Part shown: one piece after another, positions 44,691 through 54,018 of the stretch
Layout: the number at the start of each line of letters is the position of its first letter
How positions within the stretch are numbered: the first letter of the stretch is position 1
Assembly: GCA_027364635.1 (NCBI GenBank)
Contig: DAHXOZ010000003.1
Location: 1-55,798 of the forward strand
From: a bacterium
Lineage (GTDB): Bacteria > Bacteroidota > Bacteroidia > Chitinophagales > Chitinophagaceae
Direction: 5' to 3'
DNA: 55,798 bases
Made by a program: the position numbers and the translations under genes
The notes under the pieces: generated by a model
What the model saw: the letters and a program-made list of their open reading frames with translations, nothing else
What the model was told of the DNA's origin: nothing
The model's database searches: none

Positions 44691-45809
44691 TTACATTTTC
44701 TTTTTATAATTTAATCCCGCCCAAACATTTAATACAACCGCCATTATAGATACTGCGCCTAACTCTGGTAAAATATCTTTAAAGCTGCTTCCTTTAAGCA
44801 TTACCATTCTTATCACATTGATAAAATACGCTACCGGGTTAAGTTTTGTAATTGCCCGGGCCCACAAAGGCATACTTTCTATTGGTGTAAACAAACCGCC
44901 GAGCAAAATAAAAATCAGCATAAAAAAGAACATGATGAACATTGCCTGCTGTTGTGTGTCGCAGTAAGTTGAAACTAATAATCCAAAACCTAATATGGCC
45001 AATAAATACACTGCCACAAAAGCGTAAAGAATCAAAAGATTGCCCCGGGGAACAATATGGTAAAGAAAATAAGAAAGGATCAACCCAATAGTAAAAATAA
45101 CGGTTGCCAAAATCCAGAACGGAATCAATTTGGCAAGTATAAAATCCTTTTTCCTGATGGGAGAAACGTTAATTTGTTCAATGGTCCCAATTTCTTTTTC
45201 CTTCACGATATTGAGCGCGGTCAAAAATCCACCAACCAACGTAACTAACATTCCAAGGATTCCAGGAATTAGTGAAAGTTTGTAATTTCTCTGAGGGTTA
45301 AACCAATCCAACGGTACAACATCTATTCCTGCTTTGTTTTCATTTTTTATTGAAGGCATCAGACCAATAAGGATGTTTTTATTATAATTTGAAGCGATTG
45401 TACCCAGGTAACTGGCTCCCAGGCCGGCTTTTGTGCCATTAATTGCATTAAAAGCAATAAATATTTTTTGGCTTCCCTCACGAACGAGGTTTCTCTCAAA
45501 GTCTGCAGGAATTTCCAAAATCACATCAGCCTTATCTCTTTCTATATATTTATATGCCTCATCAAATGTGTTATCATAATCTATCAGGCGAAAATATCCT
45601 GAAGAAGTAATATCTGATAATAACTTTCTTGAATCAACAGAATGATCATGATCAACTACAACAAGATTTATATTTTTAATTTCAAAATTAGCGGCCAACG
45701 GCAAAATAATAAACTGCATTACCGGCATCACCATCGTTATTCCCAGGATAATTTTATTCCTGAATATTTGCCTGAACTCTTTTTGCAATAAAATCTTTAA
45801 AGTTCTCAT
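44691..45809 (-). CDS. ABC-2 type transporter permease (YbhR/YbhS-like)
   Basis: This is one of two permease subunits of the efflux pump. The 372 residues have an N-terminal membrane helix (about 18-38), a large extracytoplasmic domain (about 40-170) and five membrane helices from about 180 to 365, with the ABC-2 signature TIEQINVSPIRKKDFILAKL and GGLFTPIESMPLWARAITKL. The stop is the end of the operon. It overlaps the preceding permease gene by 4 bases (ATGA), so translation is coupled. Confidence 0.93.
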   Translation of the reverse strand: MRTLKILLQKEFRQIFRNKIILGITMVMPVMQFIILPLAANFEIKNINLVVVDHDHSVDSRKLLSDITSSGYFRLIDYDNTFDEAYKYIERDKADVILEIPADFERNLVREGSQKIFIAFNAINGTKAGLGASYLGTIASNYNKNILIGLMPSIKNENKAGIDVVPLDWFNPQRNYKLSLIPGILGMLVTLVGGFLTALNIVKEKEIGTIEQINVSPIRKKDFILAKLIPFWILATVIFTIGLILSYFLYHIVPRGNLLILYAFVAVYLLAILGFGLLVSTYCDTQQQAMFIMFFFMLIFILLGGLFTPIESMPLWARAITKLNPVAYFINVIRMVMLKGSSFKDILPELGAVSIMAVVLNVWAGLNYKKKM

Positions 45810-46912
45810 TGCAACCGGATTTTAAATTTTTTCAAACTCACCAAAAATAACAACATGGCTATTCCTGCCATTATCAATGTTTCTTTCCACACGGCTGCGA
45901 AACCAGTTCCCTTTATCATCACGTTTTTTACAATAATGTAATACCATTTTGACGGAAGGATGTTGGAAATTAATTGTAAGGCATAAGGCATGTTTTCTAT
46001 TGGAAACATAAAGCCACTCAGCATCATAGCAGGCATCATCATTCCAACCAAAGAGATCAACATGGCTATTTGCTGCGAAGAAGTTTGAATTGAAATTAGG
46101 ATGCCCAGCATCAGGCACGTTACGATAAACAATGTGCTTTCTGCCAACAATAAAACCAGGCTTCCTTCTACCGGAACGTTCAATACAAAAACACTTAACA
46201 CTAAAATGGAAATCAGATCGAGAAGTGATAAAATAAGATAGGGCGCCGCTTTGGAAACAATAATGGTCCATGGTTTCATTGGAGAAACCAGGAGCACTTC
46301 CATGGTTCCTGTTTCCTTTTCTTTCACAATGGCGACTGCTGTCATCATTACGCAAACCAGCAATAACACCATCGCCATAACACCGGGAACAAAATTAGGC
46401 GCGCCTTTTAATTCGGGGTTGTAGAGCATTCTTGTTTCAGGAATAATCCGGTAGGGGATTTTCTGAAGTTGATTTTGTTCGGCCTGGTAATTTAAAATAA
46501 TGTTGGTGAGATACGCAATTACCTGGTTGGAAATGTTTAAATCAGTGGCGTCAGAAATAATCTGGATCTGCGCCTGGTTTTGATGTGATAAATCTTCGGC
46601 AAAGTTTACAGGAAAAATAACCGCTTCTTTTATATCTCCTTTTTTAAATGCTGCCAAAAGTTGATCGTGCGATAAAAGATTTTTGTCAATATCAAAATAT
46701 TGGCTCGCGGCAATTTTAGTGGTTATTTGTTGTGATGCATAATCTTTGGCATAATCAACTATTACAATTTTCGTATTTTTTATCTCATTGGATAAGGCGA
46801 AACCAAACAGCAAAACCTGCGCTATGGGCATACCAAAAAGAATCAACAGTACCCGCCTGTCGCGTAATACATGCCTGAATTCTTTTTTTACAAATGATAA
46901 AAACTGTTTCAT
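45806..46912 (-). CDS. ABC-2 type transporter permease (YbhS/YbhR-like)
   Basis: The second permease, 368 residues, with the same topology: first helix at about 20-40, extracytoplasmic domain, then five helices from about 175. It contains GTMEVLLVSPMKPWTIIVSK and MLSGFMFPIENMPYALQLI. The two permeases are paralogous but clearly different, which points to a heterodimer. It begins 5 bases after the ATPase gene. Confidence 0.93.
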   Translation of the reverse strand: MKQFLSFVKKEFRHVLRDRRVLLILFGMPIAQVLLFGFALSNEIKNTKIVIVDYAKDYASQQITTKIAASQYFDIDKNLLSHDQLLAAFKKGDIKEAVIFPVNFAEDLSHQNQAQIQIISDATDLNISNQVIAYLTNIILNYQAEQNQLQKIPYRIIPETRMLYNPELKGAPNFVPGVMAMVLLLVCVMMTAVAIVKEKETGTMEVLLVSPMKPWTIIVSKAAPYLILSLLDLISILVLSVFVLNVPVEGSLVLLLAESTLFIVTCLMLGILISIQTSSQQIAMLISLVGMMMPAMMLSGFMFPIENMPYALQLISNILPSKWYYIIVKNVMIKGTGFAAVWKETLIMAGIAMLLFLVSLKKFKIRLQ

Positions 46913-46917
46913 TTTAA

Positions 46918-47658
46918 TTATTCATTTCTTGTTGCACCCCTTGCCAACTGGTAAAAAACATCGTCCATCGAATGAGTGCTAAATTGTTTTTTTAAATTTC
47001 CGGGAGCATCCAACGCCGCTATTTTACCATCCACCATGATGGAAATGCGGTTACAATATTCTGCTTCATCCATGTAATGTGTGGTTACAAAAACGGTAAT
47101 TCCTTTATCAGCCGCCGCATAGATCAAATCCCAAACTTGCCTTCTTGCAGATGGATCAACTCCTCCCGTAGGCTCATCTAAAAAAACAATTTTTGGATTA
47201 TGAAAAATAGCTACTGAAAAAGCGAGTTTTTGTTTCCAGCCTAAGGGCAAATCAGCAACAAGCTTTTTTGCCTGATTTTGTAAACTCAACTCCTGTATCA
47301 ACGCTTCGCTGTTTTGTTTAATCTGGTTATCGGATAAACCATAAATCCCCCCAAAAAATTGCAGGTTTTCCATCACAGTCAGATCCTCGTATAGAGAAAA
47401 TTTCTGACTCATGTAGCCAATATTTTTTTTAATATTTTCCGGTTGTTTGTACACATCAAAACCGGCAACTGTTGCCTTTCCCGAAGTTGGATTGGATAAA
47501 CCGGTAAGCATGCGCATTGCGGTGGTTTTCCCTGCTCCGTTTGCTCCCAGAAAACCAAATATTTCACCCTTAAACACTTCAAACGTTATTTCATCAACCG
47601 CGGTGAAATCGCCAAAACGTTTTGTAAGATTTTCAGTTTGTATAACTACTTCGGGCAT
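46918..47658 (-). CDS. ABC transporter ATP-binding protein (YbhF C-half-like)
   Basis: The 246 residues form one nucleotide-binding domain. Walker A is GANGAGKTT, Walker B is IVFLDEPTGGVDP, and the H-loop is TTHYMDEAEYC. The signature is degenerate: LPLGWKQKLA instead of LSGGxxQ. In E. coli YbhF the second half has the same LPLGWKQ variant, so this gene matches that half as a separate polypeptide. It would pair with the upstream ATPase, giving one canonical and one altered ATP site. Confidence 0.94.
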   Translation of the reverse strand: MPEVVIQTENLTKRFGDFTAVDEITFEVFKGEIFGFLGANGAGKTTAMRMLTGLSNPTSGKATVAGFDVYKQPENIKKNIGYMSQKFSLYEDLTVMENLQFFGGIYGLSDNQIKQNSEALIQELSLQNQAKKLVADLPLGWKQKLAFSVAIFHNPKIVFLDEPTGGVDPSARRQVWDLIYAAADKGITVFVTTHYMDEAEYCNRISIMVDGKIAALDAPGNLKKQFSTHSMDDVFYQLARGATRNE

Positions 47659-47663
47659 CTTTT

Positions 47664-48596
47664 TTATTTCAAAAATTTAATAAAACAATCTTCAACACTT
47701 GCCTTTATTTCTTTGATCTCAATATTTTCCAACCCGTGATCAGCCAAATAATCCTCTAATTCTTTTTCAAATTCAACCGGAGCATTTCCCGCTTCAAATT
47801 GTTTGCTATCGGTTGCTACATGTGCATATTCACCAAATGAATAAGTGGCACTGGCATTTTTGAATTGAGCAAGTTCTTTCAAGAGCGTTGACATCTTGTT
47901 TGCTTTTACTGCAAATAATTTATCAGGATAGGCAGCAGAAATATTCTCCGGGGTATCGATCGATAAAATTTTCCCATTTTGAATCAAAGCAATTCTATCA
48001 CATAAATCGGCTTCATCCATATAAGGTGTTGAAACCAAAATGGTAATGCCTTGACTTTGCAAGCGCTTCAGCATCTCCCAAAATTCCTTGCGCGAAACCG
48101 GATCAACACCTGTTGTTGGTTCGTCTAAAAAAAGTACCGTAGGTTTATGGATCAAGGCACAACACAAAGCCAGCTTTTGTTTCATTCCGCCAGAAAGTTT
48201 TCCTGCACGCCTTTTCTTAAAAGGTTCAAGCTGCACATAAATATCTTTGATCAGATCATAATTTTCAGCGACAGTGGTTTCAAAAACCGTGGCAAAAAAA
48301 TCCAGGTTTTCTTCCACAGTTAAATCCTGGTACAAGGAAAATCTCCCGGGCATATATCCTACGGTGTTCCTGATTGCTTTATAATCTTTTACTACGTCAA
48401 AACCTTGTACAGAAGCACTTCCGCTATCGGGTAATAACAAAGTTGTAAGCATCCTGAAAATACTTGTTTTACCGGCGCCATCAGGCCCGATCAAACCAAA
48501 AATTTCCGCTTCTTTTACAGAAAACGAAACATGATCTACTGCAAGAACTTCATTTTTCTTGCCGTAAGTTTTCACCAGATCATTAGCCGTAACCAT
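47664..48596 (-). CDS. ABC transporter ATP-binding protein (YbhF N-half-like)
   Basis: The 310 residues contain Walker A GPDGAGKTS, the canonical signature LSGGMKQKLALCCAL, Walker B VLFLDEPTTGVDP and switch region STPYMDEADLCDR. The C-terminal 80 residues form an extension also seen in YbhF-type ATPases. It matches the first half of YbhF. It begins 2 bases before the membrane-fusion gene ends (no gap), so genes are tightly coupled. Confidence 0.94.
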   Translation of the reverse strand: MVTANDLVKTYGKKNEVLAVDHVSFSVKEAEIFGLIGPDGAGKTSIFRMLTTLLLPDSGSASVQGFDVVKDYKAIRNTVGYMPGRFSLYQDLTVEENLDFFATVFETTVAENYDLIKDIYVQLEPFKKRRAGKLSGGMKQKLALCCALIHKPTVLFLDEPTTGVDPVSRKEFWEMLKRLQSQGITILVSTPYMDEADLCDRIALIQNGKILSIDTPENISAAYPDKLFAVKANKMSTLLKELAQFKNASATYSFGEYAHVATDSKQFEAGNAPVEFEKELEDYLADHGLENIEIKEIKASVEDCFIKFLK

Positions 48597-48598
48597 AA

Positions 48599-49567
48599 TT
48601 ACTTTTTATCAGTAAACGAAACTTCTCCGTACATTCCTATTTTCAATGTGCCATCATTCTTCACACTTATTTTTATTGCATACACCAGGTTGGCCCTTTC
48701 ATCTTTCGTCTGAATCGTTTTTGGAGTAAACTCTGCCTTGTCATTAATCCATGTAACTGTTCCACCGTATTCTTTCATCTTTCCTGATTTATCATCAACC
48801 AAAACTTTTACTTTTTGTCCTAGTTTTATGGAGGTGAACTGATCGCCGGTTATATAAGCACGCAAGGTGATTGTTGAAAGATCTGCAATGGAATAAAGAG
48901 GTTTTCCGACTGTTGCCATTTCATCTTTTTCGGCAAATTTGGTTAATACTGTTCCGTTAATCGGATTAATGATTTTTGATTTTTCCAACTGGTCATTTAC
49001 CTGTTGAATTTGTATATACAAAGGATTTATTTCTGAAGAAATTCCTGAGTGTTGGGTTCGCAGCGCTGATGTTTGCGCAGAACTTTGTTCATTAACGGCC
49101 TTCAATTGTTGCTGTGTCTCATCCACCTGGGCATTGATATCGTCCAACTGTTTTGGAGTTGCTGCGTCTGCATTCACTAAATTTTGGATCCTGTTCTTTT
49201 CATTTTTTAAATAATTAAGGCGGCTTTGTATTACTGCTGCCTGCTGTTTGAATTGGGCAGTTTGTACAGCAATGTCAGGCAGTTTGGCGCCCGTTGCTTT
49301 GATCTGTGCTTCCAACTGTTTCTTTTTCAAATACAATTGGGTGGTATCGATATAGCCGATTTGCAGGCCTGAATCCAATGTTTCTCCTTCGTTGATATTG
49401 AAGGCTTCAATTATACCATTCGCCTCAGCGGGAACTATGATTTCTGTGGCTTCAAAGGTTCCGGAAGCATCATACGTTTCCTTATGATTGTTGCAGGCTG
49501 AAAATATAATTGACCATAAAAAAATGGAACTTGCCCATTTTAAGATTCGGGAATTTCTTTTTATCAT
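48599..49567 (-). CDS. HlyD-type membrane-fusion lipoprotein (YbhG-like)
   Basis: This periplasmic adaptor links the inner-membrane pump to an outer-membrane channel. The 322 residues start with a lipoprotein signal and lipobox IFSAC, then a split biotinyl-lipoyl domain (VPAEANGIIEAFNINEGETL and SKIINPINGTVLTKFAEKDE), and a long alpha-helical hairpin between about residues 85 and 185 that would dock to TolC. A beta-barrel domain follows. It sits between the TolC gene and the two ATPases. Confidence 0.93.
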   Translation of the reverse strand: MIKRNSRILKWASSIFLWSIIFSACNNHKETYDASGTFEATEIIVPAEANGIIEAFNINEGETLDSGLQIGYIDTTQLYLKKKQLEAQIKATGAKLPDIAVQTAQFKQQAAVIQSRLNYLKNEKNRIQNLVNADAATPKQLDDINAQVDETQQQLKAVNEQSSAQTSALRTQHSGISSEINPLYIQIQQVNDQLEKSKIINPINGTVLTKFAEKDEMATVGKPLYSIADLSTITLRAYITGDQFTSIKLGQKVKVLVDDKSGKMKEYGGTVTWINDKAEFTPKTIQTKDERANLVYAIKISVKNDGTLKIGMYGEVSFTDKK

Positions 49568-49613
49568 TTCTTTTCGTTTTATAAAACAATAGAATTTTTA
49601 TGATTGATTTTTC

Positions 49614-50873
49614 TTATTCTCCAAGCGTATTTCGTTCATTGTATTCCGCTACCAGCAATTGTATTTGATGCAAAATCTTATCCTGCCTTGCATTATTTTC
49701 TGCATTCACTTCACGCAGGTAATCGCTGCTGTTGATTATTCCATAATTTAATTGTGCAAGCGCCGTTTCTTTTATATGAGTACGAAGCGGAATAATTTCT
49801 TCATCCGTTTGAAGCATCTTTTGAAGTTTTGATATATCTTGATTCTGCTGTAGCAAAGCCACATTGGTGTTAAACAAAAAAGTCTCTTTTTGAATGGAAG
49901 TATTTTCACGATTGAGCTTGATCAACGCGCGCTCATTTTTAAGCGTATAAAATCCGGATATTGGAAATGTAAATCGTAAACCTCCGATATAGAAAGGATC
50001 GAAATTGTTACTCAAAATATTGAATGCCGGTTTTCCAAAACCTCCCTGTACAAAAAAACTGATTTTGGGCCGGTTCTTCGCAGTAAGCAAATCATTTTGA
50101 GCATCAAAAATTTTGTTTTGATAATCAAACATCAGCAATTCAGGCCTCCTGATCTCTTCAGATGGAATTACATTTTCCGGCTTTACAAAAACTGTATTTT
50201 CATTGATTTGCCTGTTGATAAAATAACCGAGCATATTTGTAAACGCCGTCCGGTTTGCCTCCAAAGCAATTGACTGTTCTTCCGCCTTTAATAGTTCTGC
50301 TTTTAAAACATCAGCATTACTTTTAAGAGCCGTTCCATTTGCTATTGCTGCATTTATTTTATTTAATCCAAGCTGGATATCATTTTTCATCAGCTCATTT
50401 TGTTTTTGTTGTTCCTGAACCAATAAAACCCCAAAAAACAACTGATTGATTCGATCCCGCAACTTATATAAATCGACCTCCAGCTTTTGTTGTTCAACAA
50501 TCGTATTTGCCTCTTGTAATTTCTTTTGTTCCTTTATAATCCCTCCGTCATAAATTGGTTGATTAACTTCTGCATAAACTTTGTACTGATCTTTAGTCAG
50601 AACCGGAACACCCGGAATTGCTTTAGGAAACTGGACTACATCCGACTGGTAAGTAGCCTGCCCTGCAAAATTGATCTGTGGTAAAAAGCCCTTTGAAATA
50701 TTAGCAATTGTGTACTCACTGGTTTTTTCAATCAGTAAGCGTTGCTTAATCAAAGGATAATTTTGTTTGGCCAGGTAATAGCATGAATCCAATGTAAGAG
50801 AATTCCTCTGTGCGGAGGCGAGCGCCCAAAAAAGAAGGAAAGAGGTTGTAAAAAATACTTTTATTTTTTTCAT
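49614..50873 (-). CDS. TolC-family outer membrane efflux protein
   Basis: The 419 residues have a signal peptide (FFTTSFLLFWALASA) and two TolC repeats made of long helices, for example LKSNADVLKAELLKAEEQSI and IIPLRTHIKETALAQLNYGI with the NSSDYLREVNAENNARQD tail. It forms the trimeric exit duct for the pump. It starts 37 bases after the TetR gene and precedes the adaptor gene by 46 bases. Confidence 0.93.
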   Translation of the reverse strand: MKKIKVFFTTSFLLFWALASAQRNSLTLDSCYYLAKQNYPLIKQRLLIEKTSEYTIANISKGFLPQINFAGQATYQSDVVQFPKAIPGVPVLTKDQYKVYAEVNQPIYDGGIIKEQKKLQEANTIVEQQKLEVDLYKLRDRINQLFFGVLLVQEQQKQNELMKNDIQLGLNKINAAIANGTALKSNADVLKAELLKAEEQSIALEANRTAFTNMLGYFINRQINENTVFVKPENVIPSEEIRRPELLMFDYQNKIFDAQNDLLTAKNRPKISFFVQGGFGKPAFNILSNNFDPFYIGGLRFTFPISGFYTLKNERALIKLNRENTSIQKETFLFNTNVALLQQNQDISKLQKMLQTDEEIIPLRTHIKETALAQLNYGIINSSDYLREVNAENNARQDKILHQIQLLVAEYNERNTLGE

Positions 50874-50909
50874 TTGCTTTAATCATTTGATTAATTGAAA
50901 GGCAAAAAA

Positions 50910-51524
50910 TTATTTCGCTTTCAACATTGCTTTTACCCAAAGAGGAATTAATTTCTCCCTCTCTTTCAAAATTGAATCAAGCTCATTTTTGTTAGTAGCC
51001 GCAATATGATTGAATGCCGGCCTGGCTATAAAAGGGAAAACAGTCATTCCCAGTATATTCATTAAAAAATGTATAGGATTTATATCCGGCCGTCTTTCTT
51101 TTAATTGCCTTATAAAACTGATATTATTTGAAATTTTTTGTACGGGTAAAATTTTCTTTATTTTCTCCGCATGCCCTTTCATTTCGCTTAAAACAAAAAG
51201 AGGTAATTCCGGATTTTCAGAAAGAACAGTAATGTAGTTGGAAACAATTAATTCAATTTTGGTTTCTAGCTTTGTAGAATCATCGTTTACAATGGATAAC
51301 AATTCGCCAAAAAATTGCTGCATTTTTTCCTGCATCACTTCATAAAATAATTTCTCTTTACTTCGGAAATAATAGTTCAGTAAGGCAAGATTAATCCCAG
51401 CTTCTTCAGCTATATCGCGGGTACGTGTGGCAGAATAGCCTTTTTGTAAAAAAACTTTTCTTGCTGCTTCTTTTATTTTTTCTTCAGTAGAAGTATCCGT
51501 TTCCCGTTTAGATTTTTTGGTCAC
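50910..51524 (-). CDS. TetR/AcrR family regulator (CecR-like)
   Basis: The 204 residues have an N-terminal helix-turn-helix (EEKIKEAARKVFLQKGYSAT, then RDIAEEAGINLALLNYYFRS) and a variable ligand-binding region. The start is GTG at 51524. As first gene of the operon it is the likely autorepressor of the efflux genes, like CecR (YbiH) of E. coli for ybhGFSR. The ligand is unknown. Confidence 0.93.
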   Translation of the reverse strand: MTKKSKRETDTSTEEKIKEAARKVFLQKGYSATRTRDIAEEAGINLALLNYYFRSKEKLFYEVMQEKMQQFFGELLSIVNDDSTKLETKIELIVSNYITVLSENPELPLFVLSEMKGHAEKIKKILPVQKISNNISFIRQLKERRPDINPIHFLMNILGMTVFPFIARPAFNHIAATNKNELDSILKEREKLIPLWVKAMLKAK

Positions 51525-52109
51525 TTTTTATTTTACATATTTCTTTCAGCAAAATTAAAAAAATATTTTTAATTTAACCAAATGTTTTAATCATATGTTT
51601 AATTTATTTTAAGGAATAAGAAGTTTAGCGGTACGGCTATAGTTTTTCAAATTTTATGAGCTATCGAAACAAGTTTACCATAGAAGATTTCGCAGGATCC
51701 GGTTCCAACAAGGAAGTCGCAATGATTCTATTGCGATTCTGGTTTCTGAACTTTAAAAGATATGGATAAATAGGACGGGCATTTGTTCAACTTTATTGCT
51801 TGTTCGAAGTTGAATTTATTGATGAAAACAGAATGACATTTGTGGTTGAAATACCTTTGAAGAGCCCCGAAACTGGCGGAAAATAAATTATACCAATTTT
51901 TTAAAACCCATTTTAAAAAGTTCTAAATCGATACAAACATTGATTTTATTGCATAATAAAAATGTGAGAACAGTAAAACTTCCTGATATATAAATTTGCT
52001 TTTAGCAAATAATTACCAAATTACTTATTTCTTTTGCAGTCTATTGGCAAACTTTTTGAAAAGTTTGGCCCAAAGGATCGTAACTCATTAAAAACTAAAA
52101 ACTAAAGTA
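51525..52109. other. Gene-poor region with decayed coding remnants
   Basis: This stretch of 585 bases has no intact gene. An open frame at 51656-51769 (plus strand, 37 codons) starts MSYRNKFTIEDFAGSGSNKE, and a second, in another frame and without a start codon, runs about 51768-51885 and ends EIPLKSPETGGK. Together they look like frame-broken pieces of an older gene. I cannot name the parent. The rest (51886-52109) is AT-rich and carries the leader of the next gene. Confidence 0.45.
51656..51885 (+). pseudogene. Possible frameshifted gene remnant
   Basis: Two short frames follow each other: 51656-51769 ending LRFWFLNFKRYG, then a frame reading about GRAFVQLYCLFEVEF and IDENRMTFVVEIPLKSP to a stop at 51885. 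The composition is protein-like but the pieces are in different frames. No start or ribosome-binding context is convincing. Confidence 0.35.
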
Positions 52110-52805
52110 ATGAAAAAATTATTAGCTATTGCCTTATGTGTCGGAATGTTTACCACAGCTAAATCGCAAATTTATTTACAGGGAGGGGTAAATCTTGCCA
52201 ACATCTCTACCTCCAATTCGGGGGCCACTCAAAAAAGTAATATGCTCACCACTTTTAATGCCGGAATTATGGCAAGATCTAATTCAACAGAACCAATTGC
52301 GCTGGAATCAGGATTGCTACTGGAAGGAAGAGGTGCTAAAGCTGATACTTATCTTACTACATCAACTACAGACAATTATGTGAAAACAAAATTTAATCCG
52401 CTATATCTTGAATTGCCGGTTAATTTTGTGGTTCGACTGCCTCTTCAGGGTAAATCAAACATCTTTTTTAATGCAGGGCCTTATGTTGCAATGGGAATTG
52501 CAGGAAAATCCAAAGTGGAAACAAAATTTTTGGGTAGTGTTTCCAATTCAACTTATGATATTAAATTCAATAATGATAACCCATCCACCACTCAACAGGA
52601 AGATGCCAACTATGACAAATTAAAAAGGTTTGATTACGGCGTGAATGTTGGCGGTGGATTTGATTTAGGTAAAATAATTCTGAAAGCAAATTACTCATTA
52701 GGAATGGCGAAGATTAACTCTACTCAAAGTAATAATAGCGCCAATGATAAAAATAAATACCGTACTGTGAGTGTTTCAGTTGGAATTCCGCTTCACAGAA
52801 AATGA
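52110..52805 (+). CDS. Outer-membrane beta-barrel protein (PorT-like family)
   Basis: The 231 residues have a signal peptide (LLAIALCVGMFTTAKS), then alternating strands with aromatic girdles typical of Bacteroidota outer-membrane beta-barrel domains, such as YLQGGVNLANIS, YLELPVNFVVRLPL, FFNAGPYVAMGIAGK, FDYGVNVGGGFDLGKI and KYRTVSVSVGIPLHRK at the C-terminus. An eight-stranded barrel is likely. Function unknown; the name reflects only the shared fold group. Confidence 0.88.
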   Translation: MKKLLAIALCVGMFTTAKSQIYLQGGVNLANISTSNSGATQKSNMLTTFNAGIMARSNSTEPIALESGLLLEGRGAKADTYLTTSTTDNYVKTKFNPLYLELPVNFVVRLPLQGKSNIFFNAGPYVAMGIAGKSKVETKFLGSVSNSTYDIKFNNDNPSTTQQEDANYDKLKRFDYGVNVGGGFDLGKIILKANYSLGMAKINSTQSNNSANDKNKYRTVSVSVGIPLHRK

Positions 52806-52950
52806 TAACTTTAAAAATAACAGGTTGTTTCAAAATTCCGGGGCAGCCTGTTTTTATTAAACAGGGGAGATAGAGAAAGTTTCCGTTTGCACATTACACT
52901 CAGGTCTTCTTTTTCTTTTGCTACATTTTCTTTTTATTGATTCATCTATA

Positions 52951-53904
52951 TCAGGTAATTTCTTTCGCAACATTTACAATCACCTGGGGTTTTCCTAAAG
53001 TATAATAGTGCAAAACAGGAACGCCCGCTTTTTTAAGCTCTTTGGATTGCTGCAACAGCCATTCGGTTCCCACAATTTCAACTTCAGCATCTGTTTTGCA
53101 TTTCATGATTTCATTGCTCAATTCTGTAGGGATATCTACATGAAAAGTTCGTGGTAAAATGGTGAGCTGCCTTTTCGAAGTAATGGGTTTTAAGCCCGGA
53201 ATAATAGGAACTTCAATTCCCATGTCTCTGCAGTTTTTTACAAAATCAAAATATTTTTTATTATCAAAGAACATTTGTGTGGTAATATAATCAGCTCCTG
53301 CTTCTACTTTCATTTTTAAATAATTCAGATCGCTTTGAAGATTGGGAGCTTCAAAATGTTTTTCCGGATACCCGGCAACACCAATGCAGAAGTTGGTTTT
53401 GTTACCATCTCTTATATCATCTTCGAGATAAATCCCATGATTTAAATTTACCGTTTGCTTTATCAGGTCAATAGCATAAGCATGTCCGTTTTCTTCCGGC
53501 TCAAAAACAGTTTCATTTTTTGGTGCATCACCCCTTAGCAGTAATACATTATCGATACCAAGAAAGGCAAGGTCAATCAGGGCATTTTCAGTTTCCTGAA
53601 GATTAAAACCTCCACAAATTAAATGCGGTACGGCATCTATCTTATAATGGTTCATAATTGCAGCGCAAATACCCACTGTGCCCGGCCGTTTACGTATCTC
53701 TACCTTTTCAAATGTTCCATCAGGCTTCTTTTTAAAAACCTGCTCGCTGCGGTGATAAGTTACATTGATAAATGCCGGTTTAAATTCTATTAATGGATCC
53801 AAATGATTATAAATAGATTCAATGGTTTTTCCCTTTAACGGAGGAAGAATTTCAAAAGAAATGGATGTTCCTTTTGATTGTTTTATATGATCTGTAACTT
53901 TCAT
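52951..53904 (-). CDS. metF: Methylenetetrahydrofolate reductase
   Basis: MetF reduces 5,10-methylene-THF to 5-methyl-THF for methionine synthesis, with FAD. The 317 residues contain SFEILPPLKGKTIESI, FINVTYHRSE, DNVLLLRGDAPKNE, CIGVAGYPEKHFEAPN, and GADYITTQMFFDNKKYFDFV, all MetF hallmarks. No SAM or cobalamin riboswitch is visible upstream; a TATGTTTG box lies about 20 bases upstream of the start on the minus strand. Confidence 0.96.
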   Translation of the reverse strand: MKVTDHIKQSKGTSISFEILPPLKGKTIESIYNHLDPLIEFKPAFINVTYHRSEQVFKKKPDGTFEKVEIRKRPGTVGICAAIMNHYKIDAVPHLICGGFNLQETENALIDLAFLGIDNVLLLRGDAPKNETVFEPEENGHAYAIDLIKQTVNLNHGIYLEDDIRDGNKTNFCIGVAGYPEKHFEAPNLQSDLNYLKMKVEAGADYITTQMFFDNKKYFDFVKNCRDMGIEVPIIPGLKPITSKRQLTILPRTFHVDIPTELSNEIMKCKTDAEVEIVGTEWLLQQSKELKKAGVPVLHYYTLGKPQVIVNVAKEIT

Positions 53905-54018
53905 TTTTTAAAAATAGATGCAAACATAAGCGGTAATCAGAAAAATGCAAAGAAAGTATGACTTGTTTAACTTTCAGCTACTATCCGGGTTATTTAAAAT
54001 TTATGTAGAGAAGCATTA

